Source of the DNA: Psychroserpens jangbogonensis
GTDB taxonomy: Bacteria > Bacteroidota > Bacteroidia > Flavobacteriales > Flavobacteriaceae
Length of the DNA: 64,000 nucleotides
Reading direction: 5' to 3'
Assembly (NCBI RefSeq): GCF_000797465.1
Contig: NZ_JSWG01000015.1
Coordinates: 1 to 64,000 of the forward strand
Below the pieces are notes generated by a model, which ran no database searches, was not told the DNA's origin, and worked only from the letters and a program-made list of their open reading frames with translations. Of the stretch, positions 37,014 to 46,106 are shown piece by piece (the stretch's first letter is position 1; every line of letters starts with the position of its first letter). The position numbers and the translations under genes are program-made.

Positions 37014-37023
37014 GTCTTTGTAT

Positions 37024-40014
37024 TTAGTGTGATTCATGGTCGATATAGTCACAATGCATTTGATCTTTCTCTTTCTTCTTAATAGGTTGTGTTTTCAAAC
37101 CTTTATTTTTAGCTAACATCATTTGATTAATGAGTTCTGCTTTTTCTTTCTTGATTTGAGAACGCATTATTTCATCACGTATGATATCAAAATAAGTGAC
37201 ACCTTCAATAATAGTTTTTTCAGCTTTAGCATAAATAGATAATGGATGGTCTGACCATAAAACTAAATCAGCATCTTTTCCAACCTTTATACTTCCAACT
37301 TTATCATCAATGTGAAGTAGTTTTGCTGGATTTAAAGTGACGAATTTCCAAGCGTCTTCTTCAGAGATTCCACCATACTTAACAGATTTCGCTGCTTCCT
37401 GATTTAAACGGCGAGACATTTCACCATCATCACTATTAATAGCGACGACAACACCAGCATTATGCATAATTGCTGCATTATAAGGAATAGCGTCGTTCAC
37501 TTCATATTTGTATGCCCACCAATCACTAAAGGTAGATCCTCCAACACCATGTTCTACCATTTTATCAGCTACTTTGTAACCTTCAAGAATGTGCGTAAAC
37601 GTATTGATATTAAAATTGAATTGATCTGCTACTTTCATAAGCATATTAATTTCGCTTTGCACATATGAATGACAAGAAATAAAACGTTCCTTATTTAAGA
37701 TTTCCGCTAGAACTTCCATTTCAACATCTTTTCGATATGACTTACCACTTTTCTTTAAAGCGTCATAAGCTTTAGCTCTACTGAAGTAATCAATATACAA
37801 TTGTTCAACACCCATTCGAGTTTGAGGAAAACGCTCAAAACTTGACCAGTTGGATTGCTTTACGTTTTCACCTAAAGCAAATTTGATAAACTTCGGACTG
37901 TTTTTATAAATTAAATCTTGAGAATCCTCACCCCATTTTAATTTAATAATTGCCGAACGTCCACCAATTGGATTAGCCGAACCATGTAAAATTTGAATGG
38001 TAGTAACTCCTCCAGCAAGATCTCTGTATATATCAATATCTTCTTCATCTATAACATCTTCAATGCTAACTTCTGCAGAAGAATTTTGTCCACCTTCATT
38101 TATTGAAGATGCCGCAATATGCGAATGCTCATCAATAACTCCAGACGTTAAATGCTTTCCTGTTGCATCAATAACCTTTGCACTAGAATCTGAAAGGTTT
38201 TTACCGATTTTTACAATCTTACCATTTTTGATTAAAACATCTGACTGCTCTAGAATCCCTTCGGCTTCATTGGTCCAAACTGTTGCGTTTTGAAACAGTA
38301 AAGTTTCTTGTTTTGGTAATTCCTTAAAACCATAAGCCATATTTGGATAGGTTACAGGAGTCACGTCTTTTGTTTTTGAACTATCTACTTTTAAACTATC
38401 TGTTTTTTTAGTTTCTTTATTTTTTGTTTTAGAGTCTATTTTTCTAGCATAGAAGGTCAATTCATTTCCATTAGGATACAAAGCCTTTCCATTAAAATTC
38501 TCTCCTTGTGAAACATTTGCAATTAATCTTATAAACTCTTGTTTTGTTGAGTCTTTAGAAGTCATAGCAATTGACAGCCAATCATCGCTGTAGCTTACTT
38601 TAGATCCACGTTTCTTATCGTCAATAGTGATCTCAGAACTTAACTTGCTCAACTCACCTTTCAAAGTCATTTTATAATTTTCACGAGCAATACTAAATTC
38701 ATAGTCACCTCTAATGTCTTTGGTGTTCATGTCGTTTACTACTGTTTGCGTTCCTTGAACCCAGTTTTCATAAATAGTAGTTTTCTTTTCAAAAATATCT
38801 CCTGAAGTAATCAAGAAATTTGCATAAGCTCCTTTGTTAAGATTACCAATTTCAGACTGTTTTCCTAGTAATCTAGCAGGAGTTGTTGTTAATGCTTCTA
38901 AAGCTTTTTCTTTAGACAAACCATATTCAATGGCTTTCATAAGTTTTGCTTTAAATGTCTTTAGAGATTTTAAGTCATGTGTTGTAAATGCAAAAGAAAT
39001 ATTGTTATCTGCAAGAACTTTCGGGTTTGAAGGTTCTTGATTCCAAGCTCTCATATCACTCAATGCTAATGATTGTGTTAAGTACACATTTTCTACATCA
39101 TAAGCGTCTTGAAAGTTTACCGGAAGAATATATGCTGCATTAGTTGCTTTAACTTCATTAATACGTTCATATTCGTCACCACCACCAAGAATTACATATT
39201 GAACATCAAATTGATCTCCAACTTTATCTGCTCGTAACGCATTAGCTCTGCTTCCAGCTGAGAAGATTTGAACTAAACTTTTATTCTTGTTTAATGCCTC
39301 TATTGACAAATCCTTAGTTTTACTATTTCCTTTTGCGTACCAGTCTGCATCCAGATATAACTGACGAAGTAACGCCATACTTCCCATAATTGAACCAGGA
39401 TACGATTGTCGTGAGGTTACACTTTTACTAAACGAAAAGTATTGTCCTGATTTTTGCTCTAGGATTTTTACTTCGTTACCACCTTCAGTATTAAGAGCAA
39501 CTAAAGTTCCTGTTCCTCTTGCAATTCCATCCTGTATGTGTGTGTTTACAACACCAAATCCAGCATTTAAAAGTTCTTTAGCTTTTTTGCTATCGAACTT
39601 AAATTTTGACATTGCATTGCTTTCTGGCATAACATGGTCATTCCAATAATAACCTGTTCGTGTTGGATTATACTGTGGACTTCTACTACCACCACTTTCG
39701 CGTTTTGGTTTTTCTACACCAAAACTTGAATACATATCAATGAAAGAAGGATAGATGCTTTTGCCTTCAACATTGACTATAGTTGTGTTTTTTGGAATCG
39801 TCACTTGCGCTCCAGATGCAACAATTTTACCATCTTTAATAAGAAGTGTCCCATTATCTATAACTTGACTGGGAGTGATGTAAATCTTTGCATTTGTAAA
39901 TGCGGTGTAATTGGTGTTAATGGTTTTTACGCCATCATTTTTTGGAAAATACTCTTGTGCTAATAGCGAAAAACTGCATAAAAAGAGCAGGAGTCTTAGA
40001 GGAATCTTTAACAT
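37024..40014 (-). CDS. Two-domain secreted amidohydrolase
   Basis: This 996-residue protein has a signal peptide (about 1-19, CSFSLLAQ). Residues 25-450 form an amidohydrolase-like domain whose first motif is 'YPSFIDMYSSFG', without the metal histidines. Residues 590-980 form a second domain with an intact 'GVIDEHSHIAA' motif, 'THILEGYKVADKM' and 'VAINSDDGEMSRRLN', so it should bind metal and act. Lys-rich sequence separates them. It is an imidazolonepropionase-type hydrolase of periplasmic or surface location with unknown substrate. It is followed closely by a second degenerate gene, so this operon has three amidohydrolase domains and one intact site. Confidence 0.87.
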   Translation of the reverse strand: MLKIPLRLLLFLCSFSLLAQEYFPKNDGVKTINTNYTAFTNAKIYITPSQVIDNGTLLIKDGKIVASGAQVTIPKNTTIVNVEGKSIYPSFIDMYSSFGVEKPKRESGGSRSPQYNPTRTGYYWNDHVMPESNAMSKFKFDSKKAKELLNAGFGVVNTHIQDGIARGTGTLVALNTEGGNEVKILEQKSGQYFSFSKSVTSRQSYPGSIMGSMALLRQLYLDADWYAKGNSKTKDLSIEALNKNKSLVQIFSAGSRANALRADKVGDQFDVQYVILGGGDEYERINEVKATNAAYILPVNFQDAYDVENVYLTQSLALSDMRAWNQEPSNPKVLADNNISFAFTTHDLKSLKTFKAKLMKAIEYGLSKEKALEALTTTPARLLGKQSEIGNLNKGAYANFLITSGDIFEKKTTIYENWVQGTQTVVNDMNTKDIRGDYEFSIARENYKMTLKGELSKLSSEITIDDKKRGSKVSYSDDWLSIAMTSKDSTKQEFIRLIANVSQGENFNGKALYPNGNELTFYARKIDSKTKNKETKKTDSLKVDSSKTKDVTPVTYPNMAYGFKELPKQETLLFQNATVWTNEAEGILEQSDVLIKNGKIVKIGKNLSDSSAKVIDATGKHLTSGVIDEHSHIAASSINEGGQNSSAEVSIEDVIDEEDIDIYRDLAGGVTTIQILHGSANPIGGRSAIIKLKWGEDSQDLIYKNSPKFIKFALGENVKQSNWSSFERFPQTRMGVEQLYIDYFSRAKAYDALKKSGKSYRKDVEMEVLAEILNKERFISCHSYVQSEINMLMKVADQFNFNINTFTHILEGYKVADKMVEHGVGGSTFSDWWAYKYEVNDAIPYNAAIMHNAGVVVAINSDDGEMSRRLNQEAAKSVKYGGISEEDAWKFVTLNPAKLLHIDDKVGSIKVGKDADLVLWSDHPLSIYAKAEKTIIEGVTYFDIIRDEIMRSQIKKEKAELINQMMLAKNKGLKTQPIKKKEKDQMHCDYIDHESH

Positions 40015-40093
40015 ATGTAATAGTTGATTAATAATTTGTCTAAATATAAAAATTAAAGGAAACCAATGAGGTATAGATTCGCTTTTTTAACGT

Positions 40094-41164
40094 TTAATCT
40101 AAAGGGTTTGATTTATAGTAATTTACTAGTAACGCAACAACATAGCTGTAGCTTTTCATTCCATCAGATTGATTACTTGCTTTTAGAAAGCTATCGAAAG
40201 TTTTTTCGAATATGGGTTCTAAAGGATTTTCGTAGGAATTCCAAAAATTTCTAACTTCCTGATAATTTTTTAAAACCCCTTTGTTTATTTTAGGAAAGAG
40301 GGTTTTATAAATCTCAGAATCCCTTTTGTGAATTTCATTTAAACAATGTCGCAAAGCAAAGGCATGTCCTGAATATTGAAAATATAGGTTTGGATGTTGC
40401 ATAGCTGCCATACTTCCAATAAAATTTGCTTCGTTTTCTGCAGCATAACCTAATTGATGTGCCACTTCATGACTTCCTGTAGTTGGAAATTTATAAGAAG
40501 GTATCAGTCCATCAACTTGAGCTTCATTTGTAAATGGATTTAAATAACCCGAAAATCCCATATAAGTTAAGGGTAAACTGTAAATCGATTTTTTAATGCT
40601 TCGCGGATTATAATCTAAATATGGAAATGTCTTGGAAAGTTGATCATAACCTTCTGGTATCATTTTTAGTAATTCAGATTTTGAAAAAGGGATGTCTACT
40701 TTTACTGAATCGTTTTTTGTAATGCTTAAATGAATAGCATTGGTCTTTGTTATTAATTGTTCTGCGAAATCAACGAGTTCTTCAGTCGTGTAGTCTTTGT
40801 CAATGTTTAAAGATTCATGTAATGGTAAACGATAATAATTAAATGCCCATAAGAGGTGAAACGCAAAATATCCAATAGATATCGCTGAAAGCACATCTAA
40901 AAACCAATGTTTGGTGTCTTTAAAGATGCGTTTTCTGTTAACGATAAACCATCGAATTACATACAAGGTTAATAGAGTATAAAATATATCGCCAACTGAA
41001 ATTGGTAACCAACCAAATACATAACGCATTCCTTTTGAAATATAAATGTAAATGCCGTTACTATATACTGATTCAACAAATGCTGGATAATTAGCCAATA
41101 ACTTCAGTAATAAAACCTGAGGAATAATGGAGAAGGCGATGAGGCTTTTTTTGTGTTTCAGCAT
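40094..41164 (-). CDS. DUF3810 membrane-bound putative zinc peptidase
   Basis: This 356-residue protein has three to four N-terminal helices (about 10-30, 48-70, 92-112) and a soluble domain with 'GSHEVAHQLGYAAENEANF' at about residues 220-240. HEVAH plus the following Glu is a gluzincin-type zinc motif and the hallmark of DUF3810. The 'YLNPFTNEAQVDGLIPSYKF' element upstream of it is also typical. Peptidase activity is inferred; the substrate is unknown. It lies 79 bases upstream of the two-domain amidohydrolase on the same strand. Confidence 0.88.
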   Translation of the reverse strand: MLKHKKSLIAFSIIPQVLLLKLLANYPAFVESVYSNGIYIYISKGMRYVFGWLPISVGDIFYTLLTLYVIRWFIVNRKRIFKDTKHWFLDVLSAISIGYFAFHLLWAFNYYRLPLHESLNIDKDYTTEELVDFAEQLITKTNAIHLSITKNDSVKVDIPFSKSELLKMIPEGYDQLSKTFPYLDYNPRSIKKSIYSLPLTYMGFSGYLNPFTNEAQVDGLIPSYKFPTTGSHEVAHQLGYAAENEANFIGSMAAMQHPNLYFQYSGHAFALRHCLNEIHKRDSEIYKTLFPKINKGVLKNYQEVRNFWNSYENPLEPIFEKTFDSFLKASNQSDGMKSYSYVVALLVNYYKSNPLD

Positions 41165-41188
41165 GACTCAAAAATACTAAAAAGAATG

Positions 41189-41196
41189 TACCTTTG
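41189..41196 (+). promoter_or_regulatory. Candidate -7 promoter element of pepD
   Basis: TACCTTTG matches the flavobacterial -7 consensus TAnnTTTG and lies 20 bases upstream of the pepD start. I see no good TTG-type -33 element 19 bases before it, so the call is tentative. Confidence 0.4.
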
Positions 41197-41216
41197 CGAA
41201 ACTAAAAACGAATAAC

Positions 41217-42680
41217 ATGAGCGCAGAAATTAGAGCACTAGAACCAAAAGCCCTTTGGAATAAATTTGCAGATTTAAATGCTGTACCACGACCTTCAAAA
41301 AAAGAAGAACGTGTCATTCAATTCATGAAAGATTTTGGAGCTAGTCTTAGCTTAGAAACTTTTGAAGATGAAGTAGGAAATGTCATCATTAAAAAAGCTG
41401 CAACTTCAGGAATGGAAGATAGAAAAACCATCGTTATGCAATCGCATTTAGATATGGTTCACCAAAAAAATAATGATACTGATTTCGATTTTGATACACA
41501 AGGTATACAGATGTATGTTGATGGTGATTGGGTAAGAGCAAAAGGAACCACTTTAGGAGCAGATAACGGTCTTGGAGTTGCGACTATCATGGCAATTTTA
41601 GAAAGTTCAGATATTGAGCATCCTGCTATTGAAGCCTTGTTTACAATTGATGAGGAAACTGGAATGACTGGAGCAATGGGATTAAAAGGAGGAGTGCTTT
41701 CTGGAGACATTCTTTTAAATCTAGATACTGAAGAAGATGATGAAATTGGTGTTGGTTGCGCAGGAGGAGTTGATGTAACTGCTTTAAGAACTTATGAGCA
41801 GGAGGAAACACCAGAATTTAAAATTGGATATAAAATCACGGTTAAAGGATTGCAAGGTGGACATTCGGGAATGCAAATTCAAGAAGGCTTAGGTAATGCA
41901 AATAAAATGATGAATCGTATGTTATTTGACGGTTTTGAAAATTTCGGATTGCGAATTTCTGAAATTGATGGTGGAAGTCTACGTAATGCGATTCCAAGAG
42001 AGAGTAATGCTATTGTCGTAATTGATTCTATTAATGAAGAAGCGTTTATTTCTGAAATGAACGATTTGGCTAATGAAATAAAAGTTGAATATAAAACCAT
42101 GGAACCGGATTTAGTTATTGAGGTTTCAAAAACAGAAACACCAGAACAAATTATGGATCTTGGTGTTCAGGAAGGTTTAACTAGAGCATTGTATGCAGCC
42201 TTAAATGGTGTGTTTAGAATGAGTCCTGACATTCCTGATTTGGTTGAGACATCTAATAATATTGCTCGTGTAATTGTTAAAGACGGTAACATTAAAGTAG
42301 GATGTTTGACACGTAGTTCTGTTGAAAGTTCTAAATGGGATTTAGCTAATGGCTTAAGATCAACTTTTGAGCTTACAGGATGCGAAGTAGAATTTGGAGG
42401 AGATTATCCAGGTTGGAAGCCTAATATGGATTCTGATATTTTAAAAGTAATGGTGCCATTATATAAAAAATTAAACAATGGAGAAGAGCCACATGTTGCG
42501 GCATGTCATGCAGGATTAGAATGTGGTATTCTTGGAACTAATTATCCAGAAATGGATATGATTAGTTTTGGACCTAATATTAAAGGAGCTCATTCTCCTG
42601 ATGAACGTGCTCAAATTTCATCAGCACAGAAATATTGGAACTTTGTTTTAGAGATTCTAAAATGCATTCCGAAAAAATAA
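41217..42680 (+). CDS. pepD: Aminoacyl-histidine dipeptidase (M20 peptidase)
   Basis: This 487-residue cytosolic metallopeptidase cleaves Xaa-His dipeptides such as carnosine. Metal and active-site residues are visible: 'SHLDMVHQKN' (His77, Asp79), 'GADNGLGVATIMA', 'TIDEETGMTGAMGL' with the general-base Glu, 'GCAGGVDV', 'LQGGHSGMQI' in the lid domain and 'HAGLECGIL' near the end. The length fits PepD. It is monocistronic, with a strong terminator after it and a convergent neighbour. Confidence 0.93.
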   Translation: MSAEIRALEPKALWNKFADLNAVPRPSKKEERVIQFMKDFGASLSLETFEDEVGNVIIKKAATSGMEDRKTIVMQSHLDMVHQKNNDTDFDFDTQGIQMYVDGDWVRAKGTTLGADNGLGVATIMAILESSDIEHPAIEALFTIDEETGMTGAMGLKGGVLSGDILLNLDTEEDDEIGVGCAGGVDVTALRTYEQEETPEFKIGYKITVKGLQGGHSGMQIQEGLGNANKMMNRMLFDGFENFGLRISEIDGGSLRNAIPRESNAIVVIDSINEEAFISEMNDLANEIKVEYKTMEPDLVIEVSKTETPEQIMDLGVQEGLTRALYAALNGVFRMSPDIPDLVETSNNIARVIVKDGNIKVGCLTRSSVESSKWDLANGLRSTFELTGCEVEFGGDYPGWKPNMDSDILKVMVPLYKKLNNGEEPHVAACHAGLECGILGTNYPEMDMISFGPNIKGAHSPDERAQISSAQKYWNFVLEILKCIPKK

Positions 42681-42688
42681 GTTAAATA

Positions 42689-42721
42689 AAAAAAGCCTTT
42701 CAATTTGAAAGGCTTTTTTTA
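42689..42721. terminator. Bidirectional terminator between pepD and the PPIase gene
   Basis: AAAGCCTTTCAA (42692-42703) pairs with TTTGAAAGGCTTT that follows it, within A and T runs. It serves two convergent genes. Confidence 0.88.
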
Positions 42722-42737
42722 TTTTGATTCGATACGT

Positions 42738-43961
42738 TTACTGTACTATCTCTGTCATTTCTAGTACGAATGTTAAATCGGTATTTGGCTGTATACTTCC
42801 TCTACCACGTTCGCCATAAGCTAGATGTGAAGGAATATAGAAAAATGCTTTTTCACCAACTTTCATAGTTGAAAGAGCTTCTTTAAATCCAGCAATCATT
42901 TGCTCATCAGGACTAATTTTCATTTTACTTGGACCATACGCTCCAGCAGCTTTACGTTGTTCGTTTAGCATACCATATTTTTCAGCAATTGCTTCAGAGT
43001 TACTATCAAATAATTTCCCGTCAACAAAATAACCTTCATAACCAATCATAGCTTGCTGGCCAGGTTTAGGTTTTGCTCCAGTACCTTCTGTAATTACATA
43101 TTTTTTTAATCCAGAGGCTAGTGTTGTACTTTTAGATGCATAGTCATCAAGTAATGGCTTAGTATCATTAGCAGCAGCAGTAATTTTCACTTCACGTTCC
43201 TTAAGAGCTTTATCAGCCTTTATTTTCGCTTCTTCTTTGAGTTTAGTAAATCCCTCTTCAACATTAGGCATTTCTTCTTCAAAAACTTTAGGTGCATTAA
43301 ATGCTTTTGCAGCAGACCCTTTTCTGATGATGTTTAGTTTAGTAATTATAACATCTTCTAAAGGTTTGTTTCCTGCTCCTGTTTTTACATTAGAAATAGA
43401 ATCTTGTACATTAATTCCTTTTACTAATTCACCAAAAACGGAATGACAACTTACTCTAGGTTGATCACAAGGTTTCATGTTTCCATCAGCATCAAAAGCA
43501 TCAAGACTTGGGTAAGGCACTTCAGTTATAAAAAACTGACTACCATTTGTATTTGTACCACCACTATTAGCCATAGATAAAATTCCTGGCTTATCATGTT
43601 TCAAATCAGAACTAAAGTCTGCAGTAAATTTATAACCTGGAGTTCCAGATCCTGTTGCTGTTGGATCACCACCTTGAATCATGAAATTATTCATAACTCT
43701 ATGAAAGGTTAAGCTGTCATAAAAAGGTTTTCCTTTATATTTTTCATCAGCCATTGGGTGATTTCCTTCAGCTAAGGCAACAAAGTTTGCAACTGTTACA
43801 GGTACCTTATTGTAAAACAACTTAGCAATCATGGTATCTTTAGTCGTTATAAATTCAGCATAAATCCCATCTTCTAATTCAGGATATTCTTCTTTGCATG
43901 AGGTTGCTGTAATAAGTAAAAACAGCACAAAAAGTTGTAGAGTTTTGCTAATCAATTTCAT
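42738..43961 (-). CDS. Lipoprotein with cyclophilin and FKBP domains
   Basis: This 407-residue peptidyl-prolyl isomerase is a predicted lipoprotein ('[14 protein letters not shown]'). Residues 30-215 are a cyclophilin domain ('[19 protein letters not shown]', '[13 protein letters not shown]', '[10 protein letters not shown]'). A linker of charged helix follows (220-300), then an FKBP domain at about 310-407 ('[20 protein letters not shown]', '[15 protein letters not shown]', 'DLTFVLEM'). Two isomerase folds in one chain are found in Bacteroidota. It should help fold periplasmic or surface proteins and lies next to the GldI-like isomerase, with a gap of 7 bases. Confidence 0.92.
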   Translation of the reverse strand: MKLISKTLQLFVLFLLITATSCKEEYPELEDGIYAEFITTKDTMIAKLFYNKVPVTVANFVALAEGNHPMADEKYKGKPFYDSLTFHRVMNNFMIQGGDPTATGSGTPGYKFTADFSSDLKHDKPGILSMANSGGTNTNGSQFFITEVPYPSLDAFDADGNMKPCDQPRVSCHSVFGELVKGINVQDSISNVKTGAGNKPLEDVIITKLNIIRKGSAAKAFNAPKVFEEEMPNVEEGFTKLKEEAKIKADKALKEREVKITAAANDTKPLLDDYASKSTTLASGLKKYVITEGTGAKPKPGQQAMIGYEGYFVDGKLFDSNSEAIAEKYGMLNEQRKAAGAYGPSKMKISPDEQMIAGFKEALSTMKVGEKAFFYIPSHLAYGERGRGSIQPNTDLTFVLEMTEIVQ

Positions 43962-43968
43962 AAGTGTA

Positions 43969-44505
43969 TTATTGGTTTTGTATAATTGTGTTTACGGTTA
44001 CTTTGCACATTAATGGAATATTTGTACCAATACGATTGGTATCTCCATAATAGCCATAGGCTTTTTGAGAAGGGAATAAAAAGGTAACAACTTCACCTGG
44101 TTTCATAAGTTTTAAACCTTCGCGAAGTCCAGTGAATAATTCCTCTTTATCCATAACATAATTTTGAGTTCTTATTTCTTCATCAGAATAAATAGTATTC
44201 TCATTTAGATCTTTAACATTGTAATTAAAACTGACAATATCACCAAACCTAGGTGTAATTGTATCTTGTTCTACTTTAGTGTTATAATAATACCAAAATC
44301 CGCTTTTTGAAGCGATGTATTCCTGTTCAGGATTACTTTCTATGATTTTTTGTATTAAGGTTTGCTCTTTTTTATTTAGTTTAATATTTCTTTCAGCAGA
44401 AGCCTCATAAAATGAACCAGACTGAACTGATTCAGGTCGTCTTGCATCTGGTGATTTACAGCTAAAAACTAAACTTATTAAGAGTAAGAAGAGTATAGGT
44501 TTCAT
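43969..44505 (-). CDS. gldI: GldI-like FKBP-type peptidyl-prolyl isomerase lipoprotein
   Basis: This 178-residue lipoprotein (signal '[12 protein letters not shown]') has an FKBP-type domain with '[20 protein letters not shown]', '[19 protein letters not shown]' and 'QKAYGYYGD'. In Flavobacterium johnsoniae GldI is needed for gliding motility, probably by folding T9SS components. The placement next to a second PPIase, a DHH protein and ndk matches the gldI neighbourhood that I recall. The start overlaps the DHH gene stop by one base. Confidence 0.88.
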   Translation of the reverse strand: MKPILFLLLISLVFSCKSPDARRPESVQSGSFYEASAERNIKLNKKEQTLIQKIIESNPEQEYIASKSGFWYYYNTKVEQDTITPRFGDIVSFNYNVKDLNENTIYSDEEIRTQNYVMDKEELFTGLREGLKLMKPGEVVTFLFPSQKAYGYYGDTNRIGTNIPLMCKVTVNTIIQNQ

Positions 44506-45521
44506 TACAGATTTAGGTCTTGTTTATAATTAGGCAAGATACTAATAAATTTTTCAATTGTTTCTTTCATATTTAAATCACTTCTTCCTCCAGCTGCATT
44601 CGTATGTCCTCCACCATGGAAGTGGGTTCTTGATAATTCATTTACAGAAAAGTCACCTTTACTTCTTAAAGATATTTTTATGATTTCATCTTGATGGCTT
44701 TCAATAAAAATAGCAGCGAAAATAATGCCTTTAAGAGAAAGACCATAGTTTACAAAACCTTCTGTATCTCCTTTTTTGAAATCAAATGTATTAAGTTCTT
44801 CTTGAGTTAAAGTAATGTAAGCTGTGCGATATTCAGGAATTACTTTAAGGTTGCTTAAAGCTCTTCCAAGTAATTGCAATCTGGCATAGCTATTAGTATC
44901 ATAAATATTATTATGAATTTCTGAATTATTAGCGCCTTTCTGAATCAAATGACCTATAATAGTATGAGTAGCACTAGTTGTTGATGGAAAACGAAAAGAA
45001 CCAGTATCTGTCATAATACCTGTATATAAACAGGTTGCTATATCACTGTTTATTTTATCAAGGTCATCCAGCATCTCAATAAAATTGAATACCATTTCGC
45101 AAGTAGATGACATCGAAACATCAGAATACATATACTTGGCATAATCATCAGGTTGTTGATGATGATCAATCATTATTTTAGTTGCATTAGAATTTGAAAC
45201 GACCTCTTCCATTTGACCAATACGTCCTAAAGAATTAAAATCTAAAGTAAAAATAAGTTCAGCGTCTTGTATTAAAGAATCGCCTTCAGATTTTTGAATA
45301 TCATATTTAATAATTGAGTTTTCTTCAGGCATCCACTTTAAAAAATCAGGATAATCATTAGGAGCAACAATATTTACGTTGTGATTGTATTGTTTCAAAT
45401 AATGATACAGTCCTAGCGTAGAACCAACGGCATCTCCATCTGGATTTTTGTGCGGAATGATTACAATAGCTTTAGGTGAACTTAAAAGCGTTTTAATACT
45501 ATTAATATCGTCTTTATTCAT
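44505..45521 (-). CDS. DHH family phosphoesterase, NrnA-like
   Basis: This 338-residue enzyme has the DHH motif set: 'PHKNPDGDAVGSTLGLY' (Asp near residue 28), 'TLDFNSLGRIG', 'MIDHHQQPDD' (the DHH box), 'YTGIMTDTGSFRF', and the DHHA1 domain with 'HGGGHTNAAGG'. NrnA-type enzymes degrade nano-RNA and also hydrolyse 3'-phosphoadenosine 5'-phosphate; which activity dominates is not clear. It is the first gene of the operon that continues to gldI and the PPIase. Confidence 0.92.
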   Translation of the reverse strand: MNKDDINSIKTLLSSPKAIVIIPHKNPDGDAVGSTLGLYHYLKQYNHNVNIVAPNDYPDFLKWMPEENSIIKYDIQKSEGDSLIQDAELIFTLDFNSLGRIGQMEEVVSNSNATKIMIDHHQQPDDYAKYMYSDVSMSSTCEMVFNFIEMLDDLDKINSDIATCLYTGIMTDTGSFRFPSTTSATHTIIGHLIQKGANNSEIHNNIYDTNSYARLQLLGRALSNLKVIPEYRTAYITLTQEELNTFDFKKGDTEGFVNYGLSLKGIIFAAIFIESHQDEIIKISLRSKGDFSVNELSRTHFHGGGHTNAAGGRSDLNMKETIEKFISILPNYKQDLNL

Positions 45522-45557
45522 AGATGACGAATATACAATTTTTTAATATTGTTAAGT

Positions 45558-45588
45558 ATTGTTTTTGTCAACAAATACATTACTTTTG
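45558..45588 (+). promoter_or_regulatory. Flavobacterial promoter of ndk
   Basis: ATTG (45558-45561) is followed 19 bases later by TACTTTTG (45581-45588), a match to the TTG-N19-TAnnTTTG pattern of Bacteroidota housekeeping promoters. It is 21 bases before the ndk start. Confidence 0.6.
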
Positions 45589-45609
45589 CACCGAATTTAA
45601 AACAAACAA

Positions 45610-46029
45610 ATGGCAACAAATAGAACATTTACAATGCTTAAGCCAGATTCTATTGAAAAAGGGAATATTGGTGCAATTTTAGAAAAAATCACTGCTTCTG
45701 GTTTCAGAATCGTAGCTATGAAATTAACACAAATGACAACTGCTGATGCTCAGGAGTTTTACGCTGTTCATAACGAAAGACCATTCTTTGGAGAATTGGT
45801 AGAATATATGACACGTGGACCTATTGTAGCTGCTGTCTTAGAAAAAGATAATGCTGTAGAAGATTTTAGAACCTTAATTGGTGCTACTAATCCTTCTGAA
45901 GCTGCTGAAGGAACTATTCGTAAACTGTATGCTGCTTCAATTGGAGAGAATGCTGTTCACGGAAGTGATAGTGATGAAAATGCTGCTATAGAAGCTGCTT
46001 TTCATTTTTCAGGTAGAGAGATGTTTTAA
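45610..46029 (+). CDS. ndk: Nucleoside diphosphate kinase
   Basis: This 139-residue enzyme moves the gamma-phosphate of ATP to nucleoside diphosphates through a phosphohistidine. The active-site '[14 protein letters not shown]' puts the catalytic His at residue 117. '[16 protein letters not shown]' near the start and '[19 protein letters not shown]' complete the family signature. The Ndk hexamer type has about 140-150 residues, as here. It is divergent from the DHH-gldI operon and has its own promoter and terminator. Confidence 0.97.
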   Translation: MATNRTFTMLKPDSIEKGNIGAILEKITASGFRIVAMKLTQMTTADAQEFYAVHNERPFFGELVEYMTRGPIVAAVLEKDNAVEDFRTLIGATNPSEAAEGTIRKLYAASIGENAVHGSDSDENAAIEAAFHFSGREMF

Positions 46030-46051
46030 TTAAGACTTATCTTATAATATA

Positions 46052-46083
46052 AAAAAGCGCAACTCATTGAGTTGCGCTTTTTG
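46052..46083. terminator. Hairpin terminator after ndk
   Basis: AAGCGCAACTC (46055-46065) pairs with GAGTTGCGCTT after the loop ATT, with A and T runs on the two sides. It lies between the convergent ndk and subtilase genes and should serve both. Confidence 0.9.
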
Positions 46084-46106
46084 TTTTAATAGGTTGCAAC
46101 ACCTGA

